Positions 49,970-58,936 of a stretch of 64,000 nucleotides of DNA are shown one piece after another. Both the position numbers and the translations under genes were made by a program. Below the pieces are notes generated by a model. It saw only the letters and a program-made list of their open reading frames with translations, did no database searches and was not told the origin of the DNA. How positions within the stretch are numbered: the stretch's first letter is position 1; every line of letters begins with the position of its first letter. Source of the stretch: Zeimonas sp046347945 (GTDB lineage Bacteria > Pseudomonadota > Gammaproteobacteria > Burkholderiales > Burkholderiaceae_E); the NCBI GenBank assembly GCA_046347945.1, contig JAXMFB010000005.1:1-64000 (forward strand), in the 5' to 3' direction.

Positions 49970-51577
49970 TCAACCGGGCGACCGCAACCGTTGGGCGAGC
50001 CTCAGCGCCAGGGCGACGATGGTCAACGTGGGGTTCGCGAACCCCGCGGTCGGGAAGACCGACGCGCCCGCGACGAACAGGTTCTCGGTGCCGTGCACCC
50101 GGCAGTCGCGATCGACGACGCCGAAGCGCGGATCGTCGTGCATCCGCGTCGTGCCGGCGTGATGGTGCGCGCGCGGATCGGGCACCGCCTGCGCCGCCCG
50201 CTCGATCCGGCCGATGCCCGCGCCCTCCAGCTCCTTCGCCAGCAGCCCGCGCAGGCGCTCGAGCCGGTCCTGCTCGTCGGGGCGCCACTGCCATCGGACC
50301 TGCACGCGGCGCATGCCGAGGCGGTCGCGTCCGTCGACGAGCACGATCCGGTTCTCCGGGTGCGGCGCCTGCTCGAGGTTGACCAGCAACCGGACGAACG
50401 CGGGCGCGTCGCGCCGGTGCGGATCGGCCGACCAGCCCGCGCCGCCGCGCGGATAGGCCTGCGCGCCCGTCGCGGCGTGCGCCCCGGGGCCGCTTGCCGC
50501 GGCCTCTCGATCGCCGGCCTCTCGCCTTCCCGCAACGCAACCCAGCCAGCGGACGACGCGCTCGCGCCAGCCCGGCGCAGCGCCCGGTCGCGGCGCCCCG
50601 GCCGGCAGCAGCGTCACCGACGCGTTGAGCAGCGCGTGCTCGCGCATCGCTTCCTCCCGCAGCGCGAGCCGACCGAGGATCGTCGAGCCGTCGACCGTAC
50701 GATGCTGGTCGTAGAAGCGCAGCGCGTCGAACCAGTCGCCGCGCGCCGGCACCAGCCGCATCGAGAAGTCGCGCGGATGCTCCATGAAGCAGCGGCCGAC
50801 CCAGCCGTGCCGATTGCCGAGCCCCTGCGGATCCGCGCCCGAGGACGCCAGCAGCAGCCGCGCGTTCTCGATCGCGCCGGCAGCCAGCACGAAGCGGCTG
50901 GCGCGAACCTCGAACTGCGCGCCGCCGGGCCCCGCGACGCGCGCGGCGAGCACGCGGCCGCCGTCCGAACCGGCCACCAGCTCGATCACGGTCGCGCGAG
51001 TGAGCAGCGTCACGTTGGGCGCCGCCGCGAGCGCCGCGGGAATGCGCTGCACGAACGGCGCGTCGGTGCCGAACCGGTAAAGCCCGGTCGTCAGCAGCGC
51101 GCCGTCGAGCCGCAACGGTTCGCGGCCCTCGCTGCGCCACGCGTCGGCGCGATAGTCGAACGGGCCGATTCCGCACAGCGCATGCGCCTGCTCGTACCAG
51201 CGGTCGAGCGCCTCGCGGCCGAAGGGCCAGCCGCCGAGCGGCACATCCGCTCGCTCGACGAAATCGATCGGGTCGAGCGGGACGAACTTCGCCGCCACCT
51301 CGCCGTCGACCTCCGAGTTCCACGCATTGGCGGTACCGCCGACCTGGCGCTGGCGCGTCTGCAACAGGTCGCCGTAGGCGCTGCCCACCACCTGCGCCTC
51401 GTTCAGCGCCTGCGCCACGCGGTCGAAATCGCGCCCGCCGCTCTCGAGCACCACCACCTGCAGGTCGCTACCGAGCAGCGCATGCGCGAGCGACAGGCCC
51501 GCGGGCCCGGCGCCGACGATGCACAGGTCCGCCTCGATCGTGTCTCCCAGCCGCTGCCGGCGCGCATCCGCTTCCAA
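49970..51577 (-). CDS. GMC-family FAD oxidoreductase
   Basis: 535 residues with the FAD Rossmann motif CIVGAGPAGLSLAHALLG near the N-terminus, GGTANAWNSEVDG, ASRFVLAAGAIENARLLLAS and the C-terminal HHHAGTTRMHDDPRFGVVDRDCRVHGTENLFVAGASVFPTAGFANPTLTIVALALR typical of GMC enzymes. Substrate alcohol or sugar unknown. TTG 51577 (GAACGAGGG upstream) is preferred; ATG 51676 would overlap the divergent glycosyltransferase start. Confidence 0.87.
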   Translation of the reverse strand: MEADARRQRLGDTIEADLCIVGAGPAGLSLAHALLGSDLQVVVLESGGRDFDRVAQALNEAQVVGSAYGDLLQTRQRQVGGTANAWNSEVDGEVAAKFVPLDPIDFVERADVPLGGWPFGREALDRWYEQAHALCGIGPFDYRADAWRSEGREPLRLDGALLTTGLYRFGTDAPFVQRIPAALAAAPNVTLLTRATVIELVAGSDGGRVLAARVAGPGGAQFEVRASRFVLAAGAIENARLLLASSGADPQGLGNRHGWVGRCFMEHPRDFSMRLVPARGDWFDALRFYDQHRTVDGSTILGRLALREEAMREHALLNASVTLLPAGAPRPGAAPGWRERVVRWLGCVAGRREAGDREAAASGPGAHAATGAQAYPRGGAGWSADPHRRDAPAFVRLLVNLEQAPHPENRIVLVDGRDRLGMRRVQVRWQWRPDEQDRLERLRGLLAKELEGAGIGRIERAAQAVPDPRAHHHAGTTRMHDDPRFGVVDRDCRVHGTENLFVAGASVFPTAGFANPTLTIVALALRLAQRLRSPG

Positions 51578-51648
51578 ACGGGCCCTCGTTCCGACCGTCG
51601 ATGCCGCGCGCCTTGGAATCGCCTGCGCGATGGCATAGAGTCGCGGCG

Positions 51649-52572
51649 ATGTCCGCCCGTCCCCCATCCGGCGCACCCGAGACGGTCAGCGTGATTATGC
51701 CGACGCTGGCGCGGCCGCAGCGTGCCGACGCGCTGCGCGCCGCGATCGCCAGCGTGGTCTCGCAGGCTGGCGTGCGAGCGGTGCCGCTGGTCGTCGTCAA
51801 CGGCGACCAGTTCGACCCGGCACTTGTCGACGAGCTGTCTCGCCGCGCCGACCTCCGGGTGGCCCGGGTCGGTCCGGCCGACCTGCCCGGCGCGCTGCGT
51901 GCGGGCCGCGATCTCGTCGACGCGTGCTGGTTCTGCGAGCTCGACGACGACGACCTGCTGCTTCCCGGCACGCTGGCCGAGCGGCTCGCGCTCATCGACG
52001 GGCACCCGAAGTTCGACGTCGTGGTGTCCAATGGCATCGTGCGCGGCCGCGCGGGCGACCACCTGCTGCTCGACGGCGTCGATCGGCTCGCGGCCGACCC
52101 GCTGTCCGCGCTCGCGCGGATGTCGTGGCTGTCGCCGGGCGGCGCGCTGTTCCGCACCGAGGCGGCGCCGCGCGAACTGTTCGACGACCTTCCGCGCTAC
52201 CTCGAGTGGACCTCGCTGGCGCTGCGCCTGGCGCGACGCTGCCGCATCGCGTTCCTCGACCGAGCGGGCTTCGTGCACCGCGACGACTCTCCGGATTCGC
52301 TGTGGCTGTCGCGCGAATGCGCGCTCGGCCTGCCGGCGGCCATCCGGAGCCTGCTCGACGACGAGCTTCCGTCCGAGCTGCGGCGTGCGCTCGAGCGACG
52401 CCTCGCCGGCGCCTGCCACGACGCCGCGCGCGCCGAACTGCAGGGCGGCCGACGCCGCGCCGCGTGGGGCTGGCACCTTCGGTCGCTCGGCGGCCGGCAC
52501 GGCTGGCGCTACCTGTCGTACACGCGGCGCCTGCTGGCCGCGACGCTCTCGCCCGCCGCCGGCGCGCGATGA
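51649..52572 (+). CDS. Family 2-like glycosyltransferase
   Basis: 307 residues with a GT-A-type N-terminus: VSVIMPTLARPQRADALRAAIASVVSQ, the metal/nucleotide acidic motif CWFCELDDDDLLLPGTLAERLALI, then DRAGFVHRDDSPDSLW. Donor and acceptor unknown; it has a soluble-looking C-terminus. ATG 51649. Its stop overlaps the phosphatase-superfamily start by four bases, so the two are co-expressed. Confidence 0.85.
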   Translation: MSARPPSGAPETVSVIMPTLARPQRADALRAAIASVVSQAGVRAVPLVVVNGDQFDPALVDELSRRADLRVARVGPADLPGALRAGRDLVDACWFCELDDDDLLLPGTLAERLALIDGHPKFDVVVSNGIVRGRAGDHLLLDGVDRLAADPLSALARMSWLSPGGALFRTEAAPRELFDDLPRYLEWTSLALRLARRCRIAFLDRAGFVHRDDSPDSLWLSRECALGLPAAIRSLLDDELPSELRRALERRLAGACHDAARAELQGGRRRAAWGWHLRSLGGRHGWRYLSYTRRLLAATLSPAAGAR

Positions 52573-54144
52573 AGCCGCGCCTGCTCGTCCTCGGCATCGA
52601 CGCGGCCGACCCGCTGCTGGTCGAGCGCTGGACCGCCGACGGCACGATGCCGAACCTCGCGCGCCTGATGCGCGAGGGCCTGAGCGGCCGCAGCGGCGGC
52701 CTCGAAGGCTTCTGCGTCGGGTCGACCTGGCCGTCGTTCTACACCGGCGTCTCGCCGGCCGGGCATGGCCACCACAGCCTGGTGCAGCTGCGTCCGGGCA
52801 GCTACGACTACTACGAGGTGGCGGCCGGCGACGTCACGAAGGCGCCGCCGTTCTGGGAGCACCTCGGGGCGCAAGGGCGCCGCGTCGCGATCCTCGACGT
52901 GCCGCTGACCCGGCTGTCCCCGAAGATCAACGGCGTGCAGACCGTCGAGTGGGGCTCGCACGATGCGCTGTACGGCTTTTGCGCGCATCCGCCCGAGTTG
53001 CAGCACGACATCGCGCGGCGATTCGGCAGCCACCCGCTCGGGTCGAGCTGCGACGGACAACGTCGCAGCGCCGACGACTACCGCGAGTTCGTGTCGCGCC
53101 TGGCGCGCGGCGCGACGCTCAAGGGCGAGATCACGCGCCACGTGCTGTCGCTCGAGCGCTGGGACTTCGCGATGCAGGTCTTCACCGAAGCGCACTGCGC
53201 CGGCCACCAGTGCTGGCACGTGCACGACCCGCACCACCCCGCGCACGATCGTGCGATCGCCGCGCAGGTCGAGCCGATGCGCGAGGTCTATGCGGCGGTC
53301 GATCGCGAGGTCGGCGCGATCGTCGACGCGCTGGGCGACGCGCCGGTGATCGTGCTTGCCGCGCACGGCATGGCGTGGTGGTTCGGTGCGCAGTTCCTGC
53401 TGCGCCGGATCCTGGTGGCGCTCGGCGTCACCGTCGCGCTGCCCGAAGGCGATGCGCAGGGCGCCTCGGGCGGCGTCGTCGATCACGCCGCGCAACGACT
53501 GCCAGGCTGGGCGAAGGACCTGCTGCGCCCGGTCCGCGACGCGCTGCGGCCCACGCCCGCCGCGACGCACGGGGCGCCCACGCTCGGCGTCGACGCAGCC
53601 GCGAGCCTGTGCTTTCCGGTGCACAACGGGCTGGCCGTGGGCGGCATCCGCCTGAACCTCGCCGGCCGCGAGCCGCAGGACGCCTCGCCGCGGGCCGCGA
53701 GGCCGACGAGTTCTGCGCGCGCCTGGCGAAGCAGTTGCTCGCGCTGCGCGACGAGCACAGCGGCCGCGCGCTGGTGCGCTCGGTGCGACGCACCGCCGAC
53801 CTGTACCAGGGCGCGCACCTGGGCGACCTGCCGGACCTGCTCGTCGAGTGGAACGACGACGCACCCACGGGCAGCGCAATCGTCGGCAACGGCGCCGCCG
53901 CGACGATCCGGGCCACTTCGCCCCAACTGGGCATCGTCGAGGGCACGAACACCTACGGGCGCACCGGCGAGCACCGCCCGCGCGGCTTCTTCGTCGCGCG
54001 CGCGGGCCCGGCATCGCGCCGGGTCGCCTGGCGCGCGAGGTGTCGCTGCTCGACTTCGCGCCGACCTTCTGCGCGATGCTCGGGGTGGCGCTTCCGGGCG
54101 CCGAAGGCGCGCCGATCGCCGAATTGCTGGCGGCGTCGCGCTGA
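52569..54144 (+). pseudogene. Alkaline-phosphatase-superfamily phosphodiesterase-like protein, two frameshifts
   Basis: The N-terminus LLVLGIDAADPLLVERWTADGTMPNLARLM and GSTWPSFYTGVSPAGHGHHS are typical of nucleotide pyrophosphatase/phosphodiesterase-type enzymes (Asp and Thr/Ser metal site). The frame breaks at about 53,685 (then GREADEFCARLAKQLLALRDEH ... YGRTGEHRPRGFFVAR) and again at about 54,008 within a GC-dinucleotide run (then GPGIAPGRLAREVSLLDFAPTFCAMLGV). Repair gives about 525 residues. Possibly real decay or sequencing slippage. Confidence 0.8.
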
Positions 54145-54153
54145 GCGCGGGGC

Positions 54154-55056
54154 TCAGGCCCGCGCGAACCGCCCGTGCCCGTCCGCCGTCGCGCGCCCCG
54201 CGGCGACCAGTTCCTCGAGATGCTGCTCGATCGTGCGTCGCTCGGCGTCGTCGATCCAGACCTCCTCGTAGTCGGGCGGATAGATCAGGCGGATCGCGAC
54301 CAGTTCGTCGAGCGTCTTCGGGCCATCGGCCAGCATGTCGAGCAGCCGATCGCTGCGTTCGTCGATCTTCGCGGTGAATGCGGCCAGCGCCGCGAGGAAC
54401 GCGACGCGCTCGGTATGGACGCCGCGATGGTGCGAGGTGACCCAGACGGTGGCGGGCAGGTCGGCCACGCGCGCCAGCGTGCGGCGAAACGCCGGCAGGC
54501 TCGACGTCGCGTCGCCGTAATACGGGCCGAAACCGCTCAGGTCGATGTCGCCGAGGAAGGCCACGCCCTCGGGCTCGACCAGCAGCACGCAGTGACCCGA
54601 GGTGTGGCCGGGCATGTGGATCGCGCGCACCCGCGAGCCGCCGAGATCCCAGCTCGCGCCGTCGCGGTAGCCGGTCGCATCGGGCCGCGGCGCGTAGAAG
54701 AACTCGCGGCGGATCTTGGCCAGCATCGGCCCGGCCGCGGACGCGGACAGCCCGTAGTGCCGCAGCAGGCCCTCCCAGCTGCGCACCGCGTCGAGGTCGC
54801 GCTCGTGCACCTGCACCGCGGCTTTCGGCAGCCGGTGCAGTCCGGCCATGTGGTCCTCGTGCGCGTGCCCCAGGATGACCAGCTCTGCGTCATCGAGCTC
54901 GGCGCCGATGCGGTTCGCGACCAGCGGCGTGTCGAACGCGGCGCGCGTGTCGCTGCCGCGCACGACCACCTGGTTGCCGTCGGGATACTTGCCCGACTTC
55001 TCGCCGAAGAAGACGCTGACGCGGCCGAAATCGAGGCGGCGGACGGGTTCGGTCAT
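54154..55056 (-). CDS. Metallo-beta-lactamase-fold hydrolase with winged-helix C-terminus
   Basis: 300 residues. The zinc motif GHAHEDHMAG (about 63-72) is followed by IHMPGHTSGHC and LGDIDLSG, the MBL fold. The C-terminal 80 residues form a winged-helix-like domain (LAALAAFTAKIDERSDRLLDML ... ELVAIRLIYPP). Substrate unknown. It converges with the phosphatase-superfamily gene (about 10 bases). Confidence 0.9.
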   Translation of the reverse strand: MTEPVRRLDFGRVSVFFGEKSGKYPDGNQVVVRGSDTRAAFDTPLVANRIGAELDDAELVILGHAHEDHMAGLHRLPKAAVQVHERDLDAVRSWEGLLRHYGLSASAAGPMLAKIRREFFYAPRPDATGYRDGASWDLGGSRVRAIHMPGHTSGHCVLLVEPEGVAFLGDIDLSGFGPYYGDATSSLPAFRRTLARVADLPATVWVTSHHRGVHTERVAFLAALAAFTAKIDERSDRLLDMLADGPKTLDELVAIRLIYPPDYEEVWIDDAERRTIEQHLEELVAAGRATADGHGRFARA

Positions 55057-55078
55057 CGGGGAAAGCACACGCTGAAGA

Positions 55079-55154
55079 TGGCGCGCCCGGCAGGAATCGA
55101 ACCTGCAACCCCTGCCTTCGGAGGGCAGTACTCTATCCGTTGAGCTACGGGCGC
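55079..55154 (-). tRNA. tRNA-Arg (anticodon CCG)
   Basis: Full cloverleaf on the minus strand: acceptor stem GCGCCCG with CGGGCGC, D arm AGCTCAACGG, anticodon stem CTGCC/GGCAG with loop CTCCGAA giving CCG, T arm GGTTCGATTCC, discriminator G and encoded CCA. It decodes CGG arginine codons. Confidence 0.97.
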
Positions 55155-55219
55155 GAAGCGCCCATTGTAGCGCGGCCGGACCCGGGACGACGGGGCCGGC
55201 CGCCCGTCGCAACAGATCC

Positions 55220-55456
55220 TCAGGCCTTGCGCACGAAGTACCGCAGCACCTTGTCGTGCTCGGACATCGACAGCAGCGTGTTGCCGGAGCGCTCACACCA
55301 CGACGGAATGTCGCGGCGCGTCCCGACATCGGTCGCGACGATCTCGAGGATATCTCCGGACGCGAGCGCCTTGATCGCCTTCGTCGTCTCGACCATCGGC
55401 ATCGGGCAGCACTTGCCCGACGTGTCCAACGTCGTCGTCGCCTTGATCTCGGCCAT
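55220..55456 (-). CDS. tusA: TusA-family sulfur carrier protein
   Basis: 78 residues: TTLDTSGKCCPMPMVETTKAIKAL with the catalytic Cys in the CPMP motif, then ILEIVATDVGTRRDIPSWCERSGNTLL. TusA proteins pass sulfane sulfur along thiolation or sulfur-oxidation relays. The TusA plus DsrE pairing with a TetR regulator points to a persulfide/sulfur-trafficking function rather than tRNA thiolation (inference). ATG 55456. Confidence 0.93.
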   Translation of the reverse strand: MAEIKATTTLDTSGKCCPMPMVETTKAIKALASGDILEIVATDVGTRRDIPSWCERSGNTLLSMSEHDKVLRYFVRKA

Positions 55457-55467
55457 CTGGGGTCTCC

Positions 55468-55884
55468 TCAGAAGTACTGGTAGTGCTCGGCCTTCGCCGC
55501 TTTCTCGTTGAGGAACCACGACGCGCCGACGATGCCTTCGGCCTCGGGCACCAGGTTCTTGTCGTCGACCCCGAAGATCGCGCCGGCCAGGCTGCAGGCG
55601 TAGAAGTTCACGTTGCCCGTGCCCTTGAGCGCCTTGATGATGTCGTAGACGTCGGGCGGCAATCCGGCCTTGGCCACGCGCTCGCGCACCCACGCATCCT
55701 GCTCCGCGTGGCGGCCGTCGACCTTCAGCGACTCGGCGCCTTCCTTCGTGAGCGCCTTCACGGCCCAGTTCACGAACAGCATGTCGACCTTCGTGCCCTC
55801 GGCGGCCGCGAGATAGGCGAACGCCAGCGGCGTGAGGATCTTGTCGTATGCGTCGTCGCGGACGACGATGGCCATGCTCTTCAT
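55468..55884 (-). CDS. DsrE/DsrF-family protein
   Basis: 138 residues: MAIVVRDDAYDKILTPLAFAYLAAAEGTKVDMLFVNWAVKALTKEG and VNFYACSLAGAIFGV with a likely sulfur-carrying Cys (FYACS). It lies 11 bases before tusA. DsrE proteins exchange sulfane sulfur with TusA. Confidence 0.9.
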   Translation of the reverse strand: MKSMAIVVRDDAYDKILTPLAFAYLAAAEGTKVDMLFVNWAVKALTKEGAESLKVDGRHAEQDAWVRERVAKAGLPPDVYDIIKALKGTGNVNFYACSLAGAIFGVDDKNLVPEAEGIVGASWFLNEKAAKAEHYQYF

Positions 55885-55939
55885 CTGCTTCCCCTTCGGT
55901 TGTGGTGTTCGCGGTCGCGAACGTTCGAGTAACCGGACT

Positions 55940-56530
55940 TCAGGCCGCCACTGCGCGCCACGAGCTGTCCCAGACCTCGTCGAGGTAGTCGGGCAAGGGC
56001 CTGGGCAGGACGCCGTCGAGCCGCGCCGTAATCATCCGCAGCGCGCCGCCGAACAGGCAGGTCGAGGCCACCATCACGTCGATCGAGCGGATCTCGCCGC
56101 GGGCGATGCCCTCGAGGACGATCCGCCGCATGGATTCGAACGGTTTCGACGAGCAGACGGGTTTCTCGTCGGGAATGAACTCGCGGTGCTTGACGTGCAG
56201 CATGAACGCCATCGAGACCGGGTCGTCTTCGGTGAGGTCGAACAGCGCGGCGACGATCGCCCGGCAGCGCTCCGCGGCGCCCCGATGCCGGGCCGCAATG
56301 CCTGAGATCAGCGCGTCCATCCGGGCGGTCTGCTCTGCGTAGAGCGCGCGCGCGATGCCTGCCTTGTCGCCGAAGTGGTGGTAGATCGACCCGATGCTCA
56401 CGTTCGACGCCCCGACGATGTCGTGCACCGAGGTGCCGAAGTAGCCGCGCTCGACGAACAGCGTCATGGCCGCGGCGAGCACCTCGTCCCGTGCCCGGCG
56501 CGGCGCCGGCTTGCGTCTTTGGGTCCCCAC
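55940..56530 (-). CDS. TetR-family repressor
   Basis: 196 residues. The N-terminal HTH reads RDEVLAAAMTLFVERGYFGTSVHDIVGASNVSIGSIYHHFGDKAGI; the C-terminal ligand-binding half is helical. A 22-bp perfect palindrome sits directly in front of the ATG. The dsrE and tusA genes follow on the same strand, so this regulator probably controls both itself and them. Confidence 0.93.
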   Translation of the reverse strand: MGTQRRKPAPRRARDEVLAAAMTLFVERGYFGTSVHDIVGASNVSIGSIYHHFGDKAGIARALYAEQTARMDALISGIAARHRGAAERCRAIVAALFDLTEDDPVSMAFMLHVKHREFIPDEKPVCSSKPFESMRRIVLEGIARGEIRSIDVMVASTCLFGGALRMITARLDGVLPRPLPDYLDEVWDSSWRAVAA

Positions 56531-56538
56531 CCGAACTC

Positions 56539-56560
56539 CTAGAACGAACGCTCGTTCTAG
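56539..56560. promoter_or_regulatory. 22-bp perfect palindrome, TetR operator candidate
   Basis: CTAGAACGA, ACGC, TCGTTCTAG. It is positioned 8 bases upstream of the TetR ATG at 56530. The length and symmetry fit a dimeric TetR operator; it would block transcription of tetR-dsrE-tusA. Confidence 0.75.
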
Positions 56561-56662
56561 TCTAGCCGCCCGCTTCCCCCGAAGTCAACGTGCACCGCCG
56601 CCAGCCGCGCACGACGGCACCGCGACCGTCCCGTGCCGGAACGAAACGCGGCGCGGCGCGGT

Positions 56663-57139
56663 TCAGCCGTAGCGCCGAAAGACGGCGGCCGTCCCGTCGG
56701 CCCGCAGCAGCAGCACGTCGTAGGCGTCGCGACGGCCCCGGTACTCCGGCCCGTCCATCCCCGGCGAGCCGACCGGCATGCCGGGCACGGCCAGGCCGAT
56801 CGCCGCCGGCCGCTCGGCGAGCAACCGACGGATGTCGGCGGCCGGAACGTGGCCCTCGATCGCGTAGCCGCCGACCACCGCCGTGTGGCAGGAGCCGAAC
56901 CGCTCGGCGATGCCGAGGCGGGCGCGCGCGGCGGTGTTACCGGTTTCGTTGACCTTGACCCCGAACCCGCTGGCCTGGACGTGCGCGATCCAGTCCTTGC
57001 AGCAGCCGCAGGTCGGGCTCTTCCAGACCTCGATCAGCGACGCCTGCGCGCGCTGCGCGCCTGCCCAACGCGGCAGGCCGATGGCCAGCGCGCCGAGCAC
57101 GAAGACCCGGCGCCCGGCCGCGCGCTCAGGTGAGGTCAC
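56663..57139 (-). CDS. DUF411 periplasmic metal-binding protein
   Basis: 158 residues. An exported N-terminus (FVLGALAIGLPRWAGA, with an arginine pair before it) is followed by IEVWKSPTCGCCKDWIAHVQASGFGVKV and FGSCHTAVVGGYAIEGHVPAADI. The Cys-rich motif CGCC and the later Cys/His are typical of DUF411 copper/metal-handling proteins. Its start overlaps the SHOCT gene end by 14 bases. Confidence 0.9.
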   Translation of the reverse strand: MTSPERAAGRRVFVLGALAIGLPRWAGAQRAQASLIEVWKSPTCGCCKDWIAHVQASGFGVKVNETGNTAARARLGIAERFGSCHTAVVGGYAIEGHVPAADIRRLLAERPAAIGLAVPGMPVGSPGMDGPEYRGRRDAYDVLLLRADGTAAVFRRYG

Positions 57140-57374
57140 GCTTCTTCTCCTCGAACTCGGCCTTGCCGATCTCGCCGCTCGCGTAGCGCCGCTTCAGGAT
57201 CTCGAGCGCCGTCTCCGGGGCGGCGCCCGGCTGCATCGGCGCGCTCGCGGAACTGCGACCGAGCAGGCGCACGAGCACGATGATGCCGAGGATGACCAGC
57301 ACCCACCAGAGGAGTCCGTGGATCATCCCGAGGCCCCAGCCCCATCCCCAACCATCGTATCCGCCCCACATCAT
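57126..57374 (-). CDS. SHOCT-domain small membrane protein
   Basis: 82 residues: a Trp/Gly-rich start (MMWGGYDGWGWGWGLGM), one TM helix (LLWWVLVILGIIVLVRLLG) and a C-terminal SHOCT motif ETALEILKRRYASGEIGKAEFEEKKRDL. Such proteins are common in metal-resistance loci. It overlaps the DUF411 gene by 14 bases and follows the Spy-like gene after about 80 bases. Confidence 0.92.
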   Translation of the reverse strand: MMWGGYDGWGWGWGLGMIHGLLWWVLVILGIIVLVRLLGRSSASAPMQPGAAPETALEILKRRYASGEIGKAEFEEKKRDLT

Positions 57375-57456
57375 CGAAACCTCCCGACCCGTTCACGCGG
57401 GCGCGACGCGACCCCACCGGGCACGCACGCGCCGCGCATCCGTGATGCCGACCCGG

Positions 57457-58080
57457 CTACTGCACCCCGCCCATCATCCACCACGGGCCGATGCGCCCGA
57501 GCTGCTGTCGCTGCTCGGGCGTCAGGACCTTGTCGATCCGGTCCGCTGCATCGAGCGAGCTCTCGAGCTGCTGCTGGCCCAGCTCGGACATGCGCTTGTG
57601 CGCCGCCAGGATCGATGCGCGATCACGCTTGCCGGACCAGGCGGCGTCGCGGATCTTCGCCATCTCGTCCTGCATCTGGCCGGCCACGGCCCAGCGCTTC
57701 TTGCGCAGCTCGTCGCCGATCTTCACGACCTCGTTGCGCTGGGCCTCGTCGAGGCCGAGCGCCGCGAGCGCGGGGCCGGCCACTCCCATCATGCCGGGGC
57801 CCATCATGCCGCCGCCCATCATGCCGGGGCCCATCATGCCGCCGAAGCCCATCCCGGGTCCGTAACCGCAGCCGCCCATCATGCCCCCGCCCATGCCCTG
57901 CCAGGGGCCGTAGCCGCCACGAGGACCGGCGCCGGGCCCCCACATCATCGGGCCGCCCGGACCCATCATCGCGGGGCCCCAGGCGGGCGGCTGTGCGGGC
58001 GCCGCGGCCGGCTGGGCCAGTGCAACTCCGGAAGTCAGCAACAAGGTCGGCACGATCGACCCGACGAGCAAGCGTTTCAC
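57457..58080 (-). CDS. Spy/CpxP/ZraP-like periplasmic protein with Met-Gly repeats
   Basis: 207 residues: signal peptide 1-22, then a Met/Gly/Pro-rich metal-binding-like stretch (MMGPGMMGGG repeats, about 60-100), then the Spy-type helical domain (LGLDEAQRNEVVKIGDELRKKRW ... LTPEQRQQLGRIG). Spy/ZraP proteins act as periplasmic chaperones and metal sensors. First gene of a minus-strand run, divergent from cusR. Confidence 0.87.
   Translation of the reverse strand: MKRLLVGSIVPTLLLTSGVALAQPAAAPAQPPAWGPAMMGPGGPMMWGPGAGPRGGYGPWQGMGGGMMGGCGYGPGMGFGGMMGPGMMGGGMMGPGMMGVAGPALAALGLDEAQRNEVVKIGDELRKKRWAVAGQMQDEMAKIRDAAWSGKRDRASILAAHKRMSELGQQQLESSLDAADRIDKVLTPEQRQQLGRIGPWWMMGGVQ
57785..57844. repeat. 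Tandem 30-bp repeat within the Spy-like gene
   Basis: Two consecutive copies of a 30-base unit beginning cccatcatgccgggg and ending ccgccg. They encode the Met-Gly repeats of the Spy-like protein, so copy number may vary between strains. Confidence 0.7.
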
Positions 58081-58175
58081 TGCGATCTCCTTGCGTTCGA
58101 AGCGACCCGGGAGTCGGGCGCATTCCCACTTCGACGATTATTCGCCTCGTTTCCGACGACGGGCTTGCCGCAAGG

Positions 58176-58189
58176 TTACATCTCGGTAA
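58176..58189. promoter_or_regulatory. TTAC-N6-GTAA inverted repeat upstream of cusR
   Basis: Perfect 4-bp arms with six-base spacer, 67 bases before the CusR start and 96 bases before the Spy-like start, in a 175-base divergent region. Inverted repeats with this spacing resemble response-regulator boxes of metal two-component systems. The promoter is not resolved. Confidence 0.45.
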
Positions 58190-58255
58190 TCCGCGGCAAC
58201 CGACGCGGCTCGACGGGCACAATATCGCCACGACGCACCCGAGTCCGGTAGAGGC

Positions 58256-58936
58256 ATGAAGATTCTCATCGTCGAGGACGAACGCAAGACCGGCGACTAC
58301 CTCAGGCAGGGTCTCTCGGAGGCCGGCTTCGTCGCCGATCTCGTGCGCGACGGCATCGAGGGACGGCATGCCGCGCTGCACGACGACTACGATCTCGTGG
58401 TGCTCGACGTGATGCTTCCCGGCCTCGACGGCTGGCAGGTGCTGCGCGGGATTCGTGCGGCCGGCAAGCAGGTGCCGGTCCTGTTCCTCACCGCGCGCGA
58501 CCAGGTCGAGGACCGCGTCAAGGGGCTCGAGGAAGGGGCGGACGACTATCTCGTGAAGCCGTTCGCGTTCTCCGAACTGCTCGCGCGCGTCCGCACGCTG
58601 CTCCGACGCGGCAAGACACGGGAATCGAACCACCTGCGCGTCGCGAACCTGGAACTCGACCTGATCCGTCGCCGCGCGACGCGCGACGGCCGCCGCATCG
58701 ACCTGACCGCCAAGGAGTTCGCGCTGCTCGAACTGCTGCTGCGTCGGCACGGAGAGATCCTGCCGCGGTCGCTGATCGCCTCGCAGGTCTGGGACATGAA
58801 CTTCGACAGCGACACCAACGTCGTCGAGGTCGCGGTCCGGCGCCTGCGCGCGAAGATCGACGACGACTTCGAGCCCAAGCTGATCCGCACCGTGCGCGGC
58901 ATGGGCTACGTCCTCGAGGCGCCCGACGGCTCGTGA
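58256..58936 (+). CDS. Heavy-metal response regulator, CusR/CopR-like
   Basis: 226 residues. The receiver domain has the acidic pair (VEDE), phospho-Asp in LVVLDVMLPGLDG, Thr in FLTARD and Lys in DYLVKPFAF. The C-terminal OmpR-type winged helix is LTAKEFALLELLLRRHGEILPRSLIASQVWDMNFDSDTNVVEVAVRRLRAKID. The sequence is like the CusR/CopR/IrlR group. Its stop overlaps the cusS start by one base (TGATG). Confidence 0.95.
   Translation: MKILIVEDERKTGDYLRQGLSEAGFVADLVRDGIEGRHAALHDDYDLVVLDVMLPGLDGWQVLRGIRAAGKQVPVLFLTARDQVEDRVKGLEEGADDYLVKPFAFSELLARVRTLLRRGKTRESNHLRVANLELDLIRRRATRDGRRIDLTAKEFALLELLLRRHGEILPRSLIASQVWDMNFDSDTNVVEVAVRRLRAKIDDDFEPKLIRTVRGMGYVLEAPDGS

Noticed and set aside
57457..58080. 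Met-Gly tandem repeats as a CRISPR or minisatellite array
   Set aside because: The units lie in frame in a signal-peptide protein and have no spacers; they encode a metal-binding-like tract.
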